NCBI RefSeq assembly: GCF_004362215.1
Contig: NZ_SNWR01000001.1
Location: 744,001 to 808,000, forward strand
Direction: 5' to 3'
Source of the DNA: Paractinoplanes brasiliensis
GTDB taxonomy: Bacteria; Actinomycetota; Actinomycetes; Mycobacteriales; Micromonosporaceae
Length of the DNA stretch: 64,000 nucleotides
The position numbers were made by a program, and so were the translations under genes. Positions 8,107-17,759 of this stretch are shown here, piece by piece. Position 1 is the first letter of the stretch. The number at the start of each line of letters is the position of its first letter. The notes beneath the pieces were generated by a model. That model was given only the letters and a program-made list of their open reading frames with translations, was not told the DNA's origin and did not search any database.

Positions 8107-9540
8107 ATGAGCTCAGTTCTCGCCGCCGCCGCGGCGGCCTCCCCCGTCCTCGCCACCATGCCGCCACGGCAGCGGGCCGAGGCCCTCGTGGCCGCGGCCG
8201 ACGCGCTCCTCGCCGCTGCCGACGAGCTGGTGCCCCTGGCCATGGAGGAGACCGGCCTGGCCGAGCCGCGCCTGCGCGGTGAGATCAAGCGGACGGCGGT
8301 GCAACTCAAGCTGTTCGCCGACGTCGCGGCGGCCGGTGAGTTCCTGGGCGTACGCCTCGACGCCGCCGACCCCGACTTCGTGCTGGGACCCCGCCCCGAT
8401 CTGCGCCGCTACCTGGTGCCGCTGGGCCCGGTGCTGAACTTCGCGGCCGGCAACTTCCCGTTCGCGTTCTCGGTGGCCGGCGGCGACACCGCTTCGGCCC
8501 TGGCTGCCGGCTGCCCGGTCGTCGTCAAGGCCCACCCCGGCCACCCGCGCCTGTCCGACCGCACGGCGCAGATCGTCAGCGCCGCGCTGCCGCCGGGGGC
8601 GCTGGGCGTCATCCACGGTCAGGAAGAAGGCGTGGCCGCCCTGCGTGACGAGCGCATCGCCGCCGCCAGCTTCACCGGGTCCCTGGCCGGCGGCCGGGCC
8701 CTGGCCGAGATCGCCGCCGCCCGCCCCCACCCCATCCCGTTCTACGGCGAGCTGGGCAGCCTGAACCCCGTCGTGGTCACCCCTGACGCCCTGGCCGAGC
8801 GCGCGTCCGCCATCGCCCAGGGCTTCGCGGCTAGCGTGTCCGGGTCGGCCGGTCAGCTCTGCACCAAGCCCGGCCTGCTCTTCGTACCGGTCGAATTCGC
8901 CGCCGCTGAGGCCTTCGAAGGCGTTGCCCCGCACCCCTTGCTGCACCCCGGCATCGTCGACGGCTACACCCGCCGCCGCGCCGAGATCCTCGAGACACCC
9001 GGCGTGACGGTTGCGGTCGAGGGCGCCGTGACGGACGACGGCGTGACCCCCACGTTGGTCGAAACCGACCTGGCGACCCTGCTCAAGCACCGCGACACGC
9101 TGCTGCAGGAGGCGTTCGGCCCGCTGTCGGCCGTCGTCCGCTACACCCCCGGCGAGTCGTTGGGCGCGGCGCTGACCGAACTGGTGGAAGGCTCCCTGAC
9201 AGCCGGTGTCCACATCGGCGCCGGCGAGGACTCCCCGTGGCTGCGCGAGCTGGTGGCAGCGCTGCAGGCCTTGTCGGGCCGGGTGCTCTTCAACGGTTGG
9301 CCCACCGGCGTGGCGGTGACCCCCGCCATGCAGCACGGCGGCCCGTTCCCCGCCGCCACGAACCCGACCACCACCTCGGTCGGCACGGCCGCGATCACCC
9401 GTTTCCTGCGCCCGGTCGTCTACCAGGACTGCCCGCAGTCCCTGCTCCCCGAGCCGCTGCGCGATGACAACCCGTGGAACGTCCCGCAGCACCGCTCCCC
9501 CGCCGGCGAATCCTCGACCTGGGGTTCACTGGCCGCCTGA
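8107..9540 (+). CDS. NADP-type aldehyde dehydrogenase, probable 2-oxoglutarate semialdehyde dehydrogenase
   Basis: 477 aa ALDH. The oxyanion asparagine is Asn116 (NFAAGNFPFA), the cofactor lysine Lys141 (VVVKAHPGHP), the general base Glu215 (YGELGSLNP) and the nucleophile Cys252 (GSAGQLCTKPG). The spacing and the ELGSLNP signature match the 2-oxoglutarate-semialdehyde branch rather than betaine- or succinate-semialdehyde enzymes. It would carry out the last step, giving 2-oxoglutarate for the TCA cycle. It is the last gene of the rightward operon, nine bases after the epimerase, with a strong bidirectional hairpin 100 bases beyond its stop. Confidence 0.87.
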   Translation: MSSVLAAAAAASPVLATMPPRQRAEALVAAADALLAAADELVPLAMEETGLAEPRLRGEIKRTAVQLKLFADVAAAGEFLGVRLDAADPDFVLGPRPDLRRYLVPLGPVLNFAAGNFPFAFSVAGGDTASALAAGCPVVVKAHPGHPRLSDRTAQIVSAALPPGALGVIHGQEEGVAALRDERIAAASFTGSLAGGRALAEIAAARPHPIPFYGELGSLNPVVVTPDALAERASAIAQGFAASVSGSAGQLCTKPGLLFVPVEFAAAEAFEGVAPHPLLHPGIVDGYTRRRAEILETPGVTVAVEGAVTDDGVTPTLVETDLATLLKHRDTLLQEAFGPLSAVVRYTPGESLGAALTELVEGSLTAGVHIGAGEDSPWLRELVAALQALSGRVLFNGWPTGVAVTPAMQHGGPFPAATNPTTTSVGTAAITRFLRPVVYQDCPQSLLPEPLRDDNPWNVPQHRSPAGESSTWGSLAA

Positions 9541-9639
9541 GCCGACGAGGAGCGGGACGGCTGGCGGGAAGTGTCGCTCCGCGCCTTCGGCACGCAAACG
9601 GGCTGAGCCCCGGCGCAGGCCGTGACGGCCTGCCCGAAC

Positions 9640-9664
9640 GGCCCGGAGCATCGTGCTCCGGGCC
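9640..9664. terminator. Bidirectional terminator hairpin
   Basis: GGCCCGGAGCA and TGCTCCGGGCC form a perfect 11-bp stem around TCG, followed on the plus strand by CTTCCG. It lies between the convergent aldehyde dehydrogenase and hydantoinase B genes, so it can serve both. Confidence 0.75.
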
Positions 9665-9681
9665 CTTCCGCACGGCAGTTC

Positions 9682-11346
9682 TCAGGCGCCTATGCCGTAC
9701 CGGTTGCGGGCGGCGTCGGCGGTGATGTTGCGGTCGAGCACGTCGGCCCGTACGTCGTCGGCCGCACGCTCGGTCGGGTCGCCGTAGCCGCCCCCGCCGC
9801 CGGTCGCGCAGCGCACCACGTCGCCCTTCTTCAGGGACATTCCGTTGATCTTCAGGATGCGGCGCTCGTCCTCGCGGCCCGGATTGACGACGACCTCGGG
9901 ACCGACCGCGTCCTCGCCGCCGAACAGGCCCCAGGCGGGTTGGCGGGAACGCTCGAACCACAGCGAGACGGTCAGGTCGGTCTGCGCCTCGTACTCCCGG
10001 ATCACGCCGTTGCCGCCGCGCCACCGGCCCGAGCCGCCCGAGTCGGGCCGGATCCGGTACTCGTTGATCCGCCACGGGTAGCGGGTCTCGTGCACCTCGA
10101 TCGGGATGTCCTTGAGCGAGCCGTTCACGTTGTTGATCAGCGCACTCTCGCCGTCCGAGCCGTTCCAGGCGCCCCAGCCGCCGATGGTGGCCTCGAGGCT
10201 GACGAACTCGCGGTTCACCCGCGGGTCGGTGCCGGCCGACAGGATGATCATCGAGTCGCCGTGGCTGGCCCCGGCCACCTGGTCGGGCATGGCCGGCGCG
10301 AGCGCCCGGGCCACCATGTCGATCAGCAGGCCGAGGTGCGAGAAGTACCACTGACAGGCGGCGGGCGACCGGGCGCCGAGCACCGAGCCCTCGCGTACCT
10401 GGGTGGTCATCGACCGGAACGAGCCGCCGTTGCCCGGCAGGTCGGGGCTGACCAGCAGCTTGTAGCCGACCCGGAGCGCCGAGACAGCCTGCGAGACGCC
10501 GCAGTTGACCGGGCCCACCGTCTGGTCGGCCGACTCGGTCACGTCGAAGTCGATCTGCTCGCCGGACACGGTTATCCGCAGCCGGATCGGCACCGGGGTG
10601 TCGAGGTCGATGCCGTCGTTGTCGAGCACACCCTCGGCGCTGTAGACGCCGTCCGGGATCTTGGCGATGACCGCACGCTCGAGCAGCTCGGTCTGGTGGA
10701 AGATCTCGTCGCGCGCCGCCTCCAGCGTGCTCAGCCCGAACCGCCGTACGATCTCCTGAAGCCGCCGCTCCCCCATCTGGATGCAGGCCATCATCGCGTG
10801 CATGTCCCCCGTGGTCGGGTAGGGGAACCGGACGTTGGTGGCGATCGTGTCGGTGACCGAACGCTCCTCGACGCCGCCCGAGACCAGCTTCTGCGGGCCG
10901 AGGCGCAGCCCCTCCTGGAAGATGTTGACCGAGTCCATCGAGCCGCCCGGGTCCTTGGATCCCACGTCGATCCAGTGGGCGCGCGAGGCGGTGAAGCCGA
11001 CCAGCGTCTCGTCGACGAAGACCGGGCCGAAGATGGTCACGTCGTTGAGGTGCGTGCCGCCCAGGTAGCTGTCGTTGAGGATCCACACGTCGCCCGGCTG
11101 CCACACCTCGCGGCCGAACCGCTCCTCGGTGGCCAGGGTGCAGGTCTCCAGGTTGCCCAGGAAGATCGGCAGGCCGGCCGACTGGCCCAGCACCTGGTGG
11201 TCGGCGTCGAGCAGGGCCACCACACAGTCGCCGCACTCGTAGATGATCGGCGTGTAGGCCGAACGGATCAGCGTGGCGTTCATGTCGTCCGCGGCCGCGT
11301 TGAGCGCGTTGCGGATGATCTCGACGGTTACCGGGTCGATGGTCAC
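9682..11346 (-). CDS. Hydantoinase/oxoprolinase B-family subunit (HyuB-like), set 1
   Basis: 554 aa. The N-terminus DPVTVEIIRNALNAAADDMN and the segments PGDVWILNDSYLGGTHLNDV and DTPVPIRLRI are typical of the HyuB/acetophenone-carboxylase beta family. The end is GGGGGYGDPTER, the near-invariant C-terminal glycine loop. HyuB partners the ATP-dependent HyuA subunit in opening cyclic amides (5-oxoproline, N-methylhydantoin) or carboxylating ketones. GTG 11346 overlaps the HyuA stop (GTGA), indicating a coupled, probably stoichiometric complex. The substrate is unknown. Confidence 0.85.
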   Translation of the reverse strand: MTIDPVTVEIIRNALNAAADDMNATLIRSAYTPIIYECGDCVVALLDADHQVLGQSAGLPIFLGNLETCTLATEERFGREVWQPGDVWILNDSYLGGTHLNDVTIFGPVFVDETLVGFTASRAHWIDVGSKDPGGSMDSVNIFQEGLRLGPQKLVSGGVEERSVTDTIATNVRFPYPTTGDMHAMMACIQMGERRLQEIVRRFGLSTLEAARDEIFHQTELLERAVIAKIPDGVYSAEGVLDNDGIDLDTPVPIRLRITVSGEQIDFDVTESADQTVGPVNCGVSQAVSALRVGYKLLVSPDLPGNGGSFRSMTTQVREGSVLGARSPAACQWYFSHLGLLIDMVARALAPAMPDQVAGASHGDSMIILSAGTDPRVNREFVSLEATIGGWGAWNGSDGESALINNVNGSLKDIPIEVHETRYPWRINEYRIRPDSGGSGRWRGGNGVIREYEAQTDLTVSLWFERSRQPAWGLFGGEDAVGPEVVVNPGREDERRILKINGMSLKKGDVVRCATGGGGGYGDPTERAADDVRADVLDRNITADAARNRYGIGA

Positions 11347-13388
11347 TGGCCGTCCTTCCGAGAGATGATCAGCGAGCCGATGTCGTCCACGTTCACGGCG
11401 TACCCGGGCGGCACGACCGTGGTGGCGGTGTCCTCGACGACCACGGCCGGGCCGTCGAACGTGTGGCCCACGAAGAGGTGGTCGCGGCGGGCCACGAGGG
11501 TGTCCTGTGCCTCACCGTCGAAAACCACCGTGCGGATCTCGTGGGCGAACTCCGGCGTGTCAGCCGCAGGCCACTTCTGCGGGTCGGGCCGGCCCAGGTC
11601 GCCGAAGGCGGCTGCGCGGAGGGCGACGAACTCGATCGGCGCGCCCAGGTTCGCGTGGCCGTACCGGCTCTTGTGCAGGTCGGCGAAGCGCTGCGCCACA
11701 TCGGCGAGGAACGTCTCGCCCAGCGGCTCGTCGGCGCCGGTGAGCGGCACGGTCAGTGTGTACTCCTGGGCCGCATACCGGATGTCGACCGCATGGCTGG
11801 CATGCCGCGCGTCGCCGGCGACGCCCTCGCGGTCGAGCCCGTCGAGGCCGTCCTTCTCCACACGGGCCAGCGTCGCGGCCATGTCGGCGGTGTCGAGGTC
11901 CTGATCCAGATAGAAGTACGGCTCGGTGTAGTCCTGCCGGATCTGGGTCTGGAGCATGCCCCAGGCAGAGAACGCGCCCGGGAACCGCGGCACCACCGTC
12001 TCGGCGATGCCCAGCTCGCGGGCCAGGAACACGGCGTGCATCGGGCCGGCCCCGCCGAAAGCGACCAGCGCCGAGTCGCGGGGCTCGATGCCGCGCGAGA
12101 CGGTGATGGTGCGGATCGCCTGCGCCATCTTGGAGTTGGCCACGTCGCAGATGCCCTCGGCCATGGACGTCGTGGTCATGCCGAACACCTCGGCCAGCCC
12201 GTCGACGGCCTTCTCCGCCGCCTGGACGTCGAGGGTCATCTGCCCACCGGCGAAGCCCTGCGGGTCGATGCGGCCGAGCACCAGGTTGGCGTCGGTCACC
12301 GTGGGCTCGGTGCCGCCGCGGCCGTAGCAGGCCGGTCCGGGCCGGGCGCCCGCGCTGCGCGGTCCGACACGCAGACCGCCGGCCTCGGCCCAGGCGACCG
12401 AGCCGCCGCCGGCGCCCACGGTGTGGATGTTGACCACGCTCATCAGCATCGGCAGGCCCTCAAGCTGAGCCTCGGCCGACACGTCGGGCTCGCCGTCGAC
12501 AATCAGCGACACGTCGAAGCTGGTGCCGCCCATGTCGATGCCGATCAGGTGCGGGCGGCCGGTCTGCCGGGACAACTCCGCGCCGGCGATCGCGCCGCCG
12601 ACAGGGCCGGACAGCAGCGTCTGGAGCGGGCGGCGGCGGGCCGACTCCGCGGTCAGGATGCCACCGGACGACTGCATGACGTGCAGTGGCACGCGCAGCC
12701 CGCGCGCGTCGAGGCGGCCCTCCAGGTCGAGCAGATAATTCCGTACGATCGGGCCGGTGTACGCCTCGACCACGGCGGACGAGGTGCGTTCGTACTCGCG
12801 CCATTCCTTCGCCGCCTCGTGCGAGACCGACACCGTGACGTCGTCGCCCAGCTCGTCCTGGAGGATCTCGCGGGCCCGCAGCTCGTGCGCCGGGTTCTTG
12901 TAGCTGAACAGGAACGCCACCGCGATCGCGCCGTGCCCGCCGGCGCGGGCCTTCCGAGCGGCGGCGCGTACGGCGTCCTCGTCGAGCGGGGTGAGCTCGG
13001 CGCCGTCGGCGGCGATGCGGCCGCCGATGCCGAGGACGTCGCGGCGGGGCACGAGCGGCGTCGGCTTGCGGTAGTGCAGGTCGTACAGCCGGGCCCGCGG
13101 TCCCCGGGCGATGTGGTACGTGTCCTCGGTCCCGGCCGTGCCGAGCAGCAGCACGGGCACGCCGCGCCGCTCGAGGAAGGCGTTCAGGCCCTGCGTGGTG
13201 CCGTGCACGAGGAAGTCGATGCCGGACGGCTCGTCGACCACCGCGTCCAGGCCGGCCAGCACGCCCTCGCTGAGATCGCCGGGCGTGGTCGAGGCCTTGG
13301 TCGCCGCGAACGCGCCGCTCTGCTGGTCGTACGTCACGACATCGGTGAACGTGCCCCCGATGTCCATCGCGACTCGATACCGCCCCAT
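11343..13388 (-). CDS. Hydantoinase/oxoprolinase A-family subunit (HyuA-like), set 1
   Basis: 681 aa. It opens with MGRYRVAMDIGGTFTDVVTY, carrying the ASKHA-type phosphate-binding DIGGTFTD motif, and later has GIDMGGTSFDVSLI, a second phosphate loop. VNIHTVGAGGGSVAW and GPMHAVFLARELGI are strongly conserved in HyuA and 5-oxoprolinase. The start at 13388 is chosen over a start 25 codons upstream because family homology begins there and GAGGGAG precedes it. It is ATP-dependent in characterised homologs. It forms a two-gene unit with HyuB and is divergent from the M17 aminopeptidase. Confidence 0.87.
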   Translation of the reverse strand: MGRYRVAMDIGGTFTDVVTYDQQSGAFAATKASTTPGDLSEGVLAGLDAVVDEPSGIDFLVHGTTQGLNAFLERRGVPVLLLGTAGTEDTYHIARGPRARLYDLHYRKPTPLVPRRDVLGIGGRIAADGAELTPLDEDAVRAAARKARAGGHGAIAVAFLFSYKNPAHELRAREILQDELGDDVTVSVSHEAAKEWREYERTSSAVVEAYTGPIVRNYLLDLEGRLDARGLRVPLHVMQSSGGILTAESARRRPLQTLLSGPVGGAIAGAELSRQTGRPHLIGIDMGGTSFDVSLIVDGEPDVSAEAQLEGLPMLMSVVNIHTVGAGGGSVAWAEAGGLRVGPRSAGARPGPACYGRGGTEPTVTDANLVLGRIDPQGFAGGQMTLDVQAAEKAVDGLAEVFGMTTTSMAEGICDVANSKMAQAIRTITVSRGIEPRDSALVAFGGAGPMHAVFLARELGIAETVVPRFPGAFSAWGMLQTQIRQDYTEPYFYLDQDLDTADMAATLARVEKDGLDGLDREGVAGDARHASHAVDIRYAAQEYTLTVPLTGADEPLGETFLADVAQRFADLHKSRYGHANLGAPIEFVALRAAAFGDLGRPDPQKWPAADTPEFAHEIRTVVFDGEAQDTLVARRDHLFVGHTFDGPAVVVEDTATTVVPPGYAVNVDDIGSLIISRKDGQ

Positions 13389-13561
13389 GTCATCTCCCTC
13401 GCGTCCAGGCCGGTCAGGTAAGGCGCAAGGTAGGGGGCGGCGGTACGCCGGGAGTGTGCGCACGGCATAGCGCCCGGGTGGCTGCGCGTGCGGCGCGCAC
13501 GATCGGCGCCCGGTGGCCCCGGGCAGGATGCCCCGAAACCGGTGATCCCCTGGGAGGCCCT

Positions 13562-14902
13562 GTGACCAGCACCGACAAGCGGGACCGGACGGCCGAGATC
13601 GCGGCCGCCGCCGATGCCGTCGTATCCGGCACCGGACTGGTGACCGTCGATGCGGGCCGGACCGGCCGGCGCATCGATTTTGTGCCGTCAGCGCCGTCCG
13701 GCGGCTGGTCGCCCGAGGTGCGCGGCGACACGCTTCTGGTCGAGCTCGGCGCTTCCCCGACCCGGGAGTCGGCGCGCCGGGCCGCGATCACCGCCGGCGC
13801 CCGCCTGCGAGACGGGGACGCCGTAACCGTGTCGGCCCCGCCCGAGCTGACCGGGCCGATCATCGACGGTCTGATCACCGGCAGCCCGCCCGGCGCCGCG
13901 GTCACCCTGCTCGTCGACAGGCCCCAGCTACCGGCCGCGCTGCGCGGGCAACTGGCAGCCGACGTCGCGCGTCTGGCCCGGCTCCTGGTCAGCGCGCCGG
14001 CCAACCTGCTCACCCCGGGCGTCGCAGCCGGCTGGGCCGCCCGGATCGCCGAGAACGCGGGCCTGACCTGCACCGTTCGCGGCCCCGACGAGGTGCGGGC
14101 GCAGGGTTTCGGCGCGCTGGCCGCGATCGGTGGCGGCTCCGCCGACGGCCCGTACCTGGTGACGCTCGACCATCTGCCGGAGGCCGGCGCCCCCGAGGTC
14201 GTGCTGGTCGGCAAGGGCATCACGTTCGACAGCGGCGGCCTGTCGCTGAAGTCGCCCGCGGCCATGCAGAGCATGCGCCTGGACGTCGCGGGCGCGGTCA
14301 CCGTGCTCGCCGTGATGGCCGCTCTGCGCCGGGCGGGCTGCTCGATCCCCGTACGCGCGGTGTTGCCTTTCGCCGAGAACCTGCCCGGCCCCGGCGCCGC
14401 CCGGCCCGGCGACATCGTCACCGCCTGGAACGGCACCGAGATCCAGATTTTGGACACCGACTTCGAGGGCCGCGTCATCCTGGCCGATGCGCTGGCCCTG
14501 GCCGCCGACTCCGCCCCGCGCCTGCTCGTCGACCTGGCCACCCTGACCTACCAGGCCGAGATCGCGCTGGGCCCCGAGATCGCCGCCGTCCTGGCCCGCG
14601 ACGACGACGCCGCCGCTGAGTTCCTCGCGGCCGGCTCGAGGGCGGGCGAGCCGCTGTGGCGCCTGCCCTACGACGAGCGCTATCTCCACCAGGTCAGAAC
14701 CCCTTCCGGCGTACGCAACCATCCCCTGCACGACTCGGGCCGTGCGATCACCGCAGCGTTGTTCCTGGGCGAGTTCGTCCCCCGCACAGTCCCCTGGGTG
14801 CACTGCGACATGACCGGCCCGGCCTGGTCCGGCAACGCCTCGATCGACGGTGCGACCGGTTTCGGCGCCCGCACCCTGCTGGAGCTCCTGGCCCGCGCCT
14901 GA
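13562..14902 (+). CDS. M17 leucyl-aminopeptidase family metallopeptidase
   Basis: 446 aa, slightly short for the family. The C-terminal catalytic half is intact. The two-zinc site residues are Lys218 (VGKGITFDSGG), Asp223, Asp241 (MRLDVAGA), Asp300 and Glu302 (LDTDFEGRVILADAL), and the catalytic Lys230 and Arg304 are also present. NTDAEGR is altered to DTDFEGR, which keeps the ligands. GTG 13562 is preferred since GGGAGG lies five bases upstream and residues before it look non-homologous. It probably releases N-terminal residues from peptides. Next to hydroxyproline and oxoprolinase genes it may feed peptide-derived amino acids into these pathways, but that is inference. Confidence 0.85.
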   Translation: MTSTDKRDRTAEIAAAADAVVSGTGLVTVDAGRTGRRIDFVPSAPSGGWSPEVRGDTLLVELGASPTRESARRAAITAGARLRDGDAVTVSAPPELTGPIIDGLITGSPPGAAVTLLVDRPQLPAALRGQLAADVARLARLLVSAPANLLTPGVAAGWAARIAENAGLTCTVRGPDEVRAQGFGALAAIGGGSADGPYLVTLDHLPEAGAPEVVLVGKGITFDSGGLSLKSPAAMQSMRLDVAGAVTVLAVMAALRRAGCSIPVRAVLPFAENLPGPGAARPGDIVTAWNGTEIQILDTDFEGRVILADALALAADSAPRLLVDLATLTYQAEIALGPEIAAVLARDDDAAAEFLAAGSRAGEPLWRLPYDERYLHQVRTPSGVRNHPLHDSGRAITAALFLGEFVPRTVPWVHCDMTGPAWSGNASIDGATGFGARTLLELLARA

Positions 14903-15051
14903 CGTACACCACCAGAACCGCACAGCCACGACCGCATCCCCGCCCTCGGCATCGATCGACCTTGGCCCAGCCCACCCGGATGGTAACCGCGCGGCGGAGG
15001 GTGCTGGGGAGGCGGTCGCGCCGCACGACAACGCGGCCGGGCGGTATGAGC

Positions 15052-16566
15052 TCAGTCGGCGGCGGTGTCGCTCCACAGCGCGGTCAGGGCGTAGGAAAGC
15101 ACGTGCAGGGCCAGGCGCTGACCCGGCTCGTCATAGGTCAGGCCGAGCTGGCGGGCCCGGGCGAGCCGGCCCAGAACCGTATTGCGGTGTACGCCGAGAT
15201 GCTGCGACGCCTGGCTCAGCGAACCGCCCGCGTCGAGCACCGCGAGCACCGTCTGCACCAGCGCGGCCCGGTCCTTGGCGGCCATCAGCTCTTCCAGGCA
15301 CAGGTCGGCCACCTGGGCGATCTCGGTGGTGGGCAACCAGGCCAGGGCCGCGTTCGCGCCCACCTGGTCGAACCACTGCACCGCGCCCGGGCCACCCTCG
15401 CGGGCCACGTGCGCGGCGAGCCGGGCCTCGGCCACCGAGCGCATCAGGCCGGCCACCCCGGCGTGGGCCCGGCCGACCCCGATCACCAGCCGGTGGGCGA
15501 CCGCCGAGTCGCGGAACCCGGCCAGGGCGCGGCGCAGCGCGACCACGTCGTCCGGGTCGGCGCCGCTGTGCCACGAGATCCAGCCGTCGCCCTCGGCCAC
15601 CAGCGGCCAGGTCGAATGGCCGCGTTGCCACGAGGCGCGGATCAGGTACGTGATCTCGGGCGGCGGCTCGCCGGACGGGCGCAGCGGTGCCAGCCAGACC
15701 GCCCGGTTGGCCTCTCCCACCTGCCAGCCGAGTTCGCTGGTCCAGGCTGGAACCTCGATCCCGGCCTGCTCGCCGGAGGGCGGCGGCGCGGACGGCAGCC
15801 GGCGCAGCAGCCCGAACGCTGCCTGCTCGTGCGCGGCCCGGGTGGCGGCGTCGAGGCGACTCTGCGCCCACGCCGCCTGCAGCGACGGGCGGGCCAGCCG
15901 GAGCAGCGACTCCACCTGCTCGACCGAGGCCGGGCCGGACACGGGCACCGCGGCCACCAGGCGGGCGGCCGACCGCTCCCCCGGCGCGTGCACCTCAACC
16001 TCGATCCGGCGCGCCTGCGGCCGTTCGGTCAGCGCCGCGCTCTGCCCGGCGATCACCACCCCGCCGATCATCAAGGCGACCGGCACCTGCTGCAGCTCGC
16101 GGTTGAGCACCCCGAGCACGCCACGGATGCCGGTCTGCTCGGCCAGCAGCTCGGCCAGCCGGGCCTGGCGCAGCGCGCGGGCCGCGGCGGGCGCGCTGAC
16201 CTGCCCGGCCAGCTGCAGGGCGACGTCGACCGGGTCGTCGTCGATGAGGATCAGCGACATGTGGAGGCGCTCGGCCAGCGCGACGCTGGAGCCGCCGGCC
16301 ACGGAGCGCGAGACGACCACCGCCGACAGGTTGCGTTCCCAGGCAAGGTGCAGGGCGGCGGCCAGCGACCAGCCGCCGGTGGCCGCCTCGTTGTGCAGCA
16401 CGACCAGCACGTGCGGGGTGCAGCGCCGCAACCGGTCGAACGTCTCGGCCAGCACCACCTGCTCGACGGTGCGGGACGGGTCGGCCAGGTGCGGCTCGGC
16501 GGCGGCCAGCGGCTGGACGCGGGCCAGCTCACCGAGCGTGATGGGCAGCGTCGAACTACGTCTCAT
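15052..16566 (-). CDS. PucR/CdaR-type transcriptional regulator
   Basis: 504 aa. The N-terminal region (residues 1-150; LPITLGELARVQPLAAAEPH) is a PucR-type ligand domain, with a degenerate GGDEF-like middle part. The C-terminal helix-turn-helix is SLSQASQHLGVHRNTVLGRL, followed by ARARQLGL. ATG 16566 is chosen because the PucR homology starts there; upstream residues are out-of-frame translation of the DUF917 gene. PucR proteins activate purine, allantoin or hydantoin catabolism. As the last gene of the leftward operon it probably controls the DUF917, HyuA-like and importer genes upstream of it. Confidence 0.85.
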   Translation of the reverse strand: MRRSSTLPITLGELARVQPLAAAEPHLADPSRTVEQVVLAETFDRLRRCTPHVLVVLHNEAATGGWSLAAALHLAWERNLSAVVVSRSVAGGSSVALAERLHMSLILIDDDPVDVALQLAGQVSAPAAARALRQARLAELLAEQTGIRGVLGVLNRELQQVPVALMIGGVVIAGQSAALTERPQARRIEVEVHAPGERSAARLVAAVPVSGPASVEQVESLLRLARPSLQAAWAQSRLDAATRAAHEQAAFGLLRRLPSAPPPSGEQAGIEVPAWTSELGWQVGEANRAVWLAPLRPSGEPPPEITYLIRASWQRGHSTWPLVAEGDGWISWHSGADPDDVVALRRALAGFRDSAVAHRLVIGVGRAHAGVAGLMRSVAEARLAAHVAREGGPGAVQWFDQVGANAALAWLPTTEIAQVADLCLEELMAAKDRAALVQTVLAVLDAGGSLSQASQHLGVHRNTVLGRLARARQLGLTYDEPGQRLALHVLSYALTALWSDTAAD

Positions 16567-16642
16567 CGGCGCCTCGACAAGGAAGCGCGCCCCCACAAAA
16601 CCGCGGGACCCGGCGAAACAGCGCGCCCCGGCGAAGAGGGGA

Positions 16643-17752
16643 TCATCGGCGCCTCGGGTGGGCCAGGGGGATGCCGTGCGAGGCCATGCCGACCATCTCC
16701 ATGCCCCGCGGCGAGTACCAGACCGCGTCGGCCGGGGTCGCCAGCACGTCGACCAGGTCGCCCGGCTCCAGGCTGTCCAGCGTGGCCAGCACACCCCGGG
16801 AGACGTCGAGCAGGCTGATCAGGTCGGGGGCGCCGGCGACCAGCGCGCCGTCGGCGAACACCGCCACGATCTCGCTGCGCAGCTCGATGCGCAGCTGCCG
16901 GCCGAGCCCGCCGGTCTCCTCGATGACCAGGCTGGAGGGGTGGGCCGGGATGGTGACGTCACTGGGCCGGCTCAGGTGCTCGAGCTCGGCGATGCGGCCA
17001 CGGGCCACCCGGCGACAACCCGTGATGGTGCCGAGCCGGGTGACCAGCACGTCGGGGTCGGTGCGGTCGAGCAGCAGCCGCCCCACGTTGGCGATCCGCG
17101 ACACGGTGCCGGGCAGGGCGGCGCGCCGCAGGACGCCGGCGGTGGTCGGGTACGCGGCCAGGGCCGCCCAGCCGCCGACGGTGTCCACGTTCGCCCGCAG
17201 CATCCGGTCGGCGCGCGGCCCGGACGGCACCTCGACCAGCACGCTCTCGCCGGTCGGCCCGACCGCGGCCAGCGGCGTCGGCGACACCCCGGACAGGTGC
17301 ATCGCGGTGTGGTGGATCAGGGCGAACGTCCGGCCCATGCCGTCCGCGTCGAGCAGCGGGACGCGCAGCTGGGCCGCTGCCACCACGGCGACCAGCGCGC
17401 TGATCGTGGCGGCGGCCAGCGGGTAGACGGCGCCGAACGAGACCCGCTGCAGCCGCTCGATCTGCCGGACCGCCACCTCGAACTCGTCCCCGGCCGGCGG
17501 CAGGTCAGCCATCGCCGAGCCGGAACCCAGCACACACACCGACACGCAGGCCGTCTCCGGCGGAACGGCTTCGACGCGCAGCAGCGGCACCGGGCCGTTG
17601 CGGTCGAGCAGACCGGCCAGCCACGACGTGATCGACGAGCGGTTGGCGTCGCCGACCGCGGGCGAGTAGAACTTGGCCCCCTCGTACAGGGCGGGAACGT
17701 CCTCGGCGGTGATCGACGCGCTCGCGCCGATGTAGCCGGGCTGCCCGGTCAC
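16643..17752 (-). CDS. DUF917 / S-methyl-thiohydantoin desulfurase-family protein
   Basis: 369 aa of the DUF917 (S-Me-THD) family. Visible hallmarks are the N-terminal AEDVPALYEGAKFYSPAVGD region, PLAAATISALVAVVAAA, and VPLLDADGMGRTF near the middle, the most conserved family motif. Family members are linked to hydrolysis or desulfuration of hydantoin-like rings. It lies seven bases after the HyuA-like gene. This pairing of a DUF917 protein, a HyuA-like protein and a PucR regulator suggests a cyclic ureide or thiohydantoin pathway. Activity and substrate are not established. Confidence 0.8.
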   Translation of the reverse strand: MTGQPGYIGASASITAEDVPALYEGAKFYSPAVGDANRSSITSWLAGLLDRNGPVPLLRVEAVPPETACVSVCVLGSGSAMADLPPAGDEFEVAVRQIERLQRVSFGAVYPLAAATISALVAVVAAAQLRVPLLDADGMGRTFALIHHTAMHLSGVSPTPLAAVGPTGESVLVEVPSGPRADRMLRANVDTVGGWAALAAYPTTAGVLRRAALPGTVSRIANVGRLLLDRTDPDVLVTRLGTITGCRRVARGRIAELEHLSRPSDVTIPAHPSSLVIEETGGLGRQLRIELRSEIVAVFADGALVAGAPDLISLLDVSRGVLATLDSLEPGDLVDVLATPADAVWYSPRGMEMVGMASHGIPLAHPRRR

Positions 17753-17759
17753 CGGGACT

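Noticed and set aside
9622..13421. Long plus-strand open frames opposite the first HyuAB pair
   Set aside because: Composition is that of antisense shadow frames (His/Gly/Val/Arg-rich) with no motif, while the minus strand encodes intact HyuA and HyuB.
14903..15051. Search for a terminator between the convergent M17 peptidase and PucR genes
   Set aside because: No strong inverted repeat was found in this 149-bp gap.
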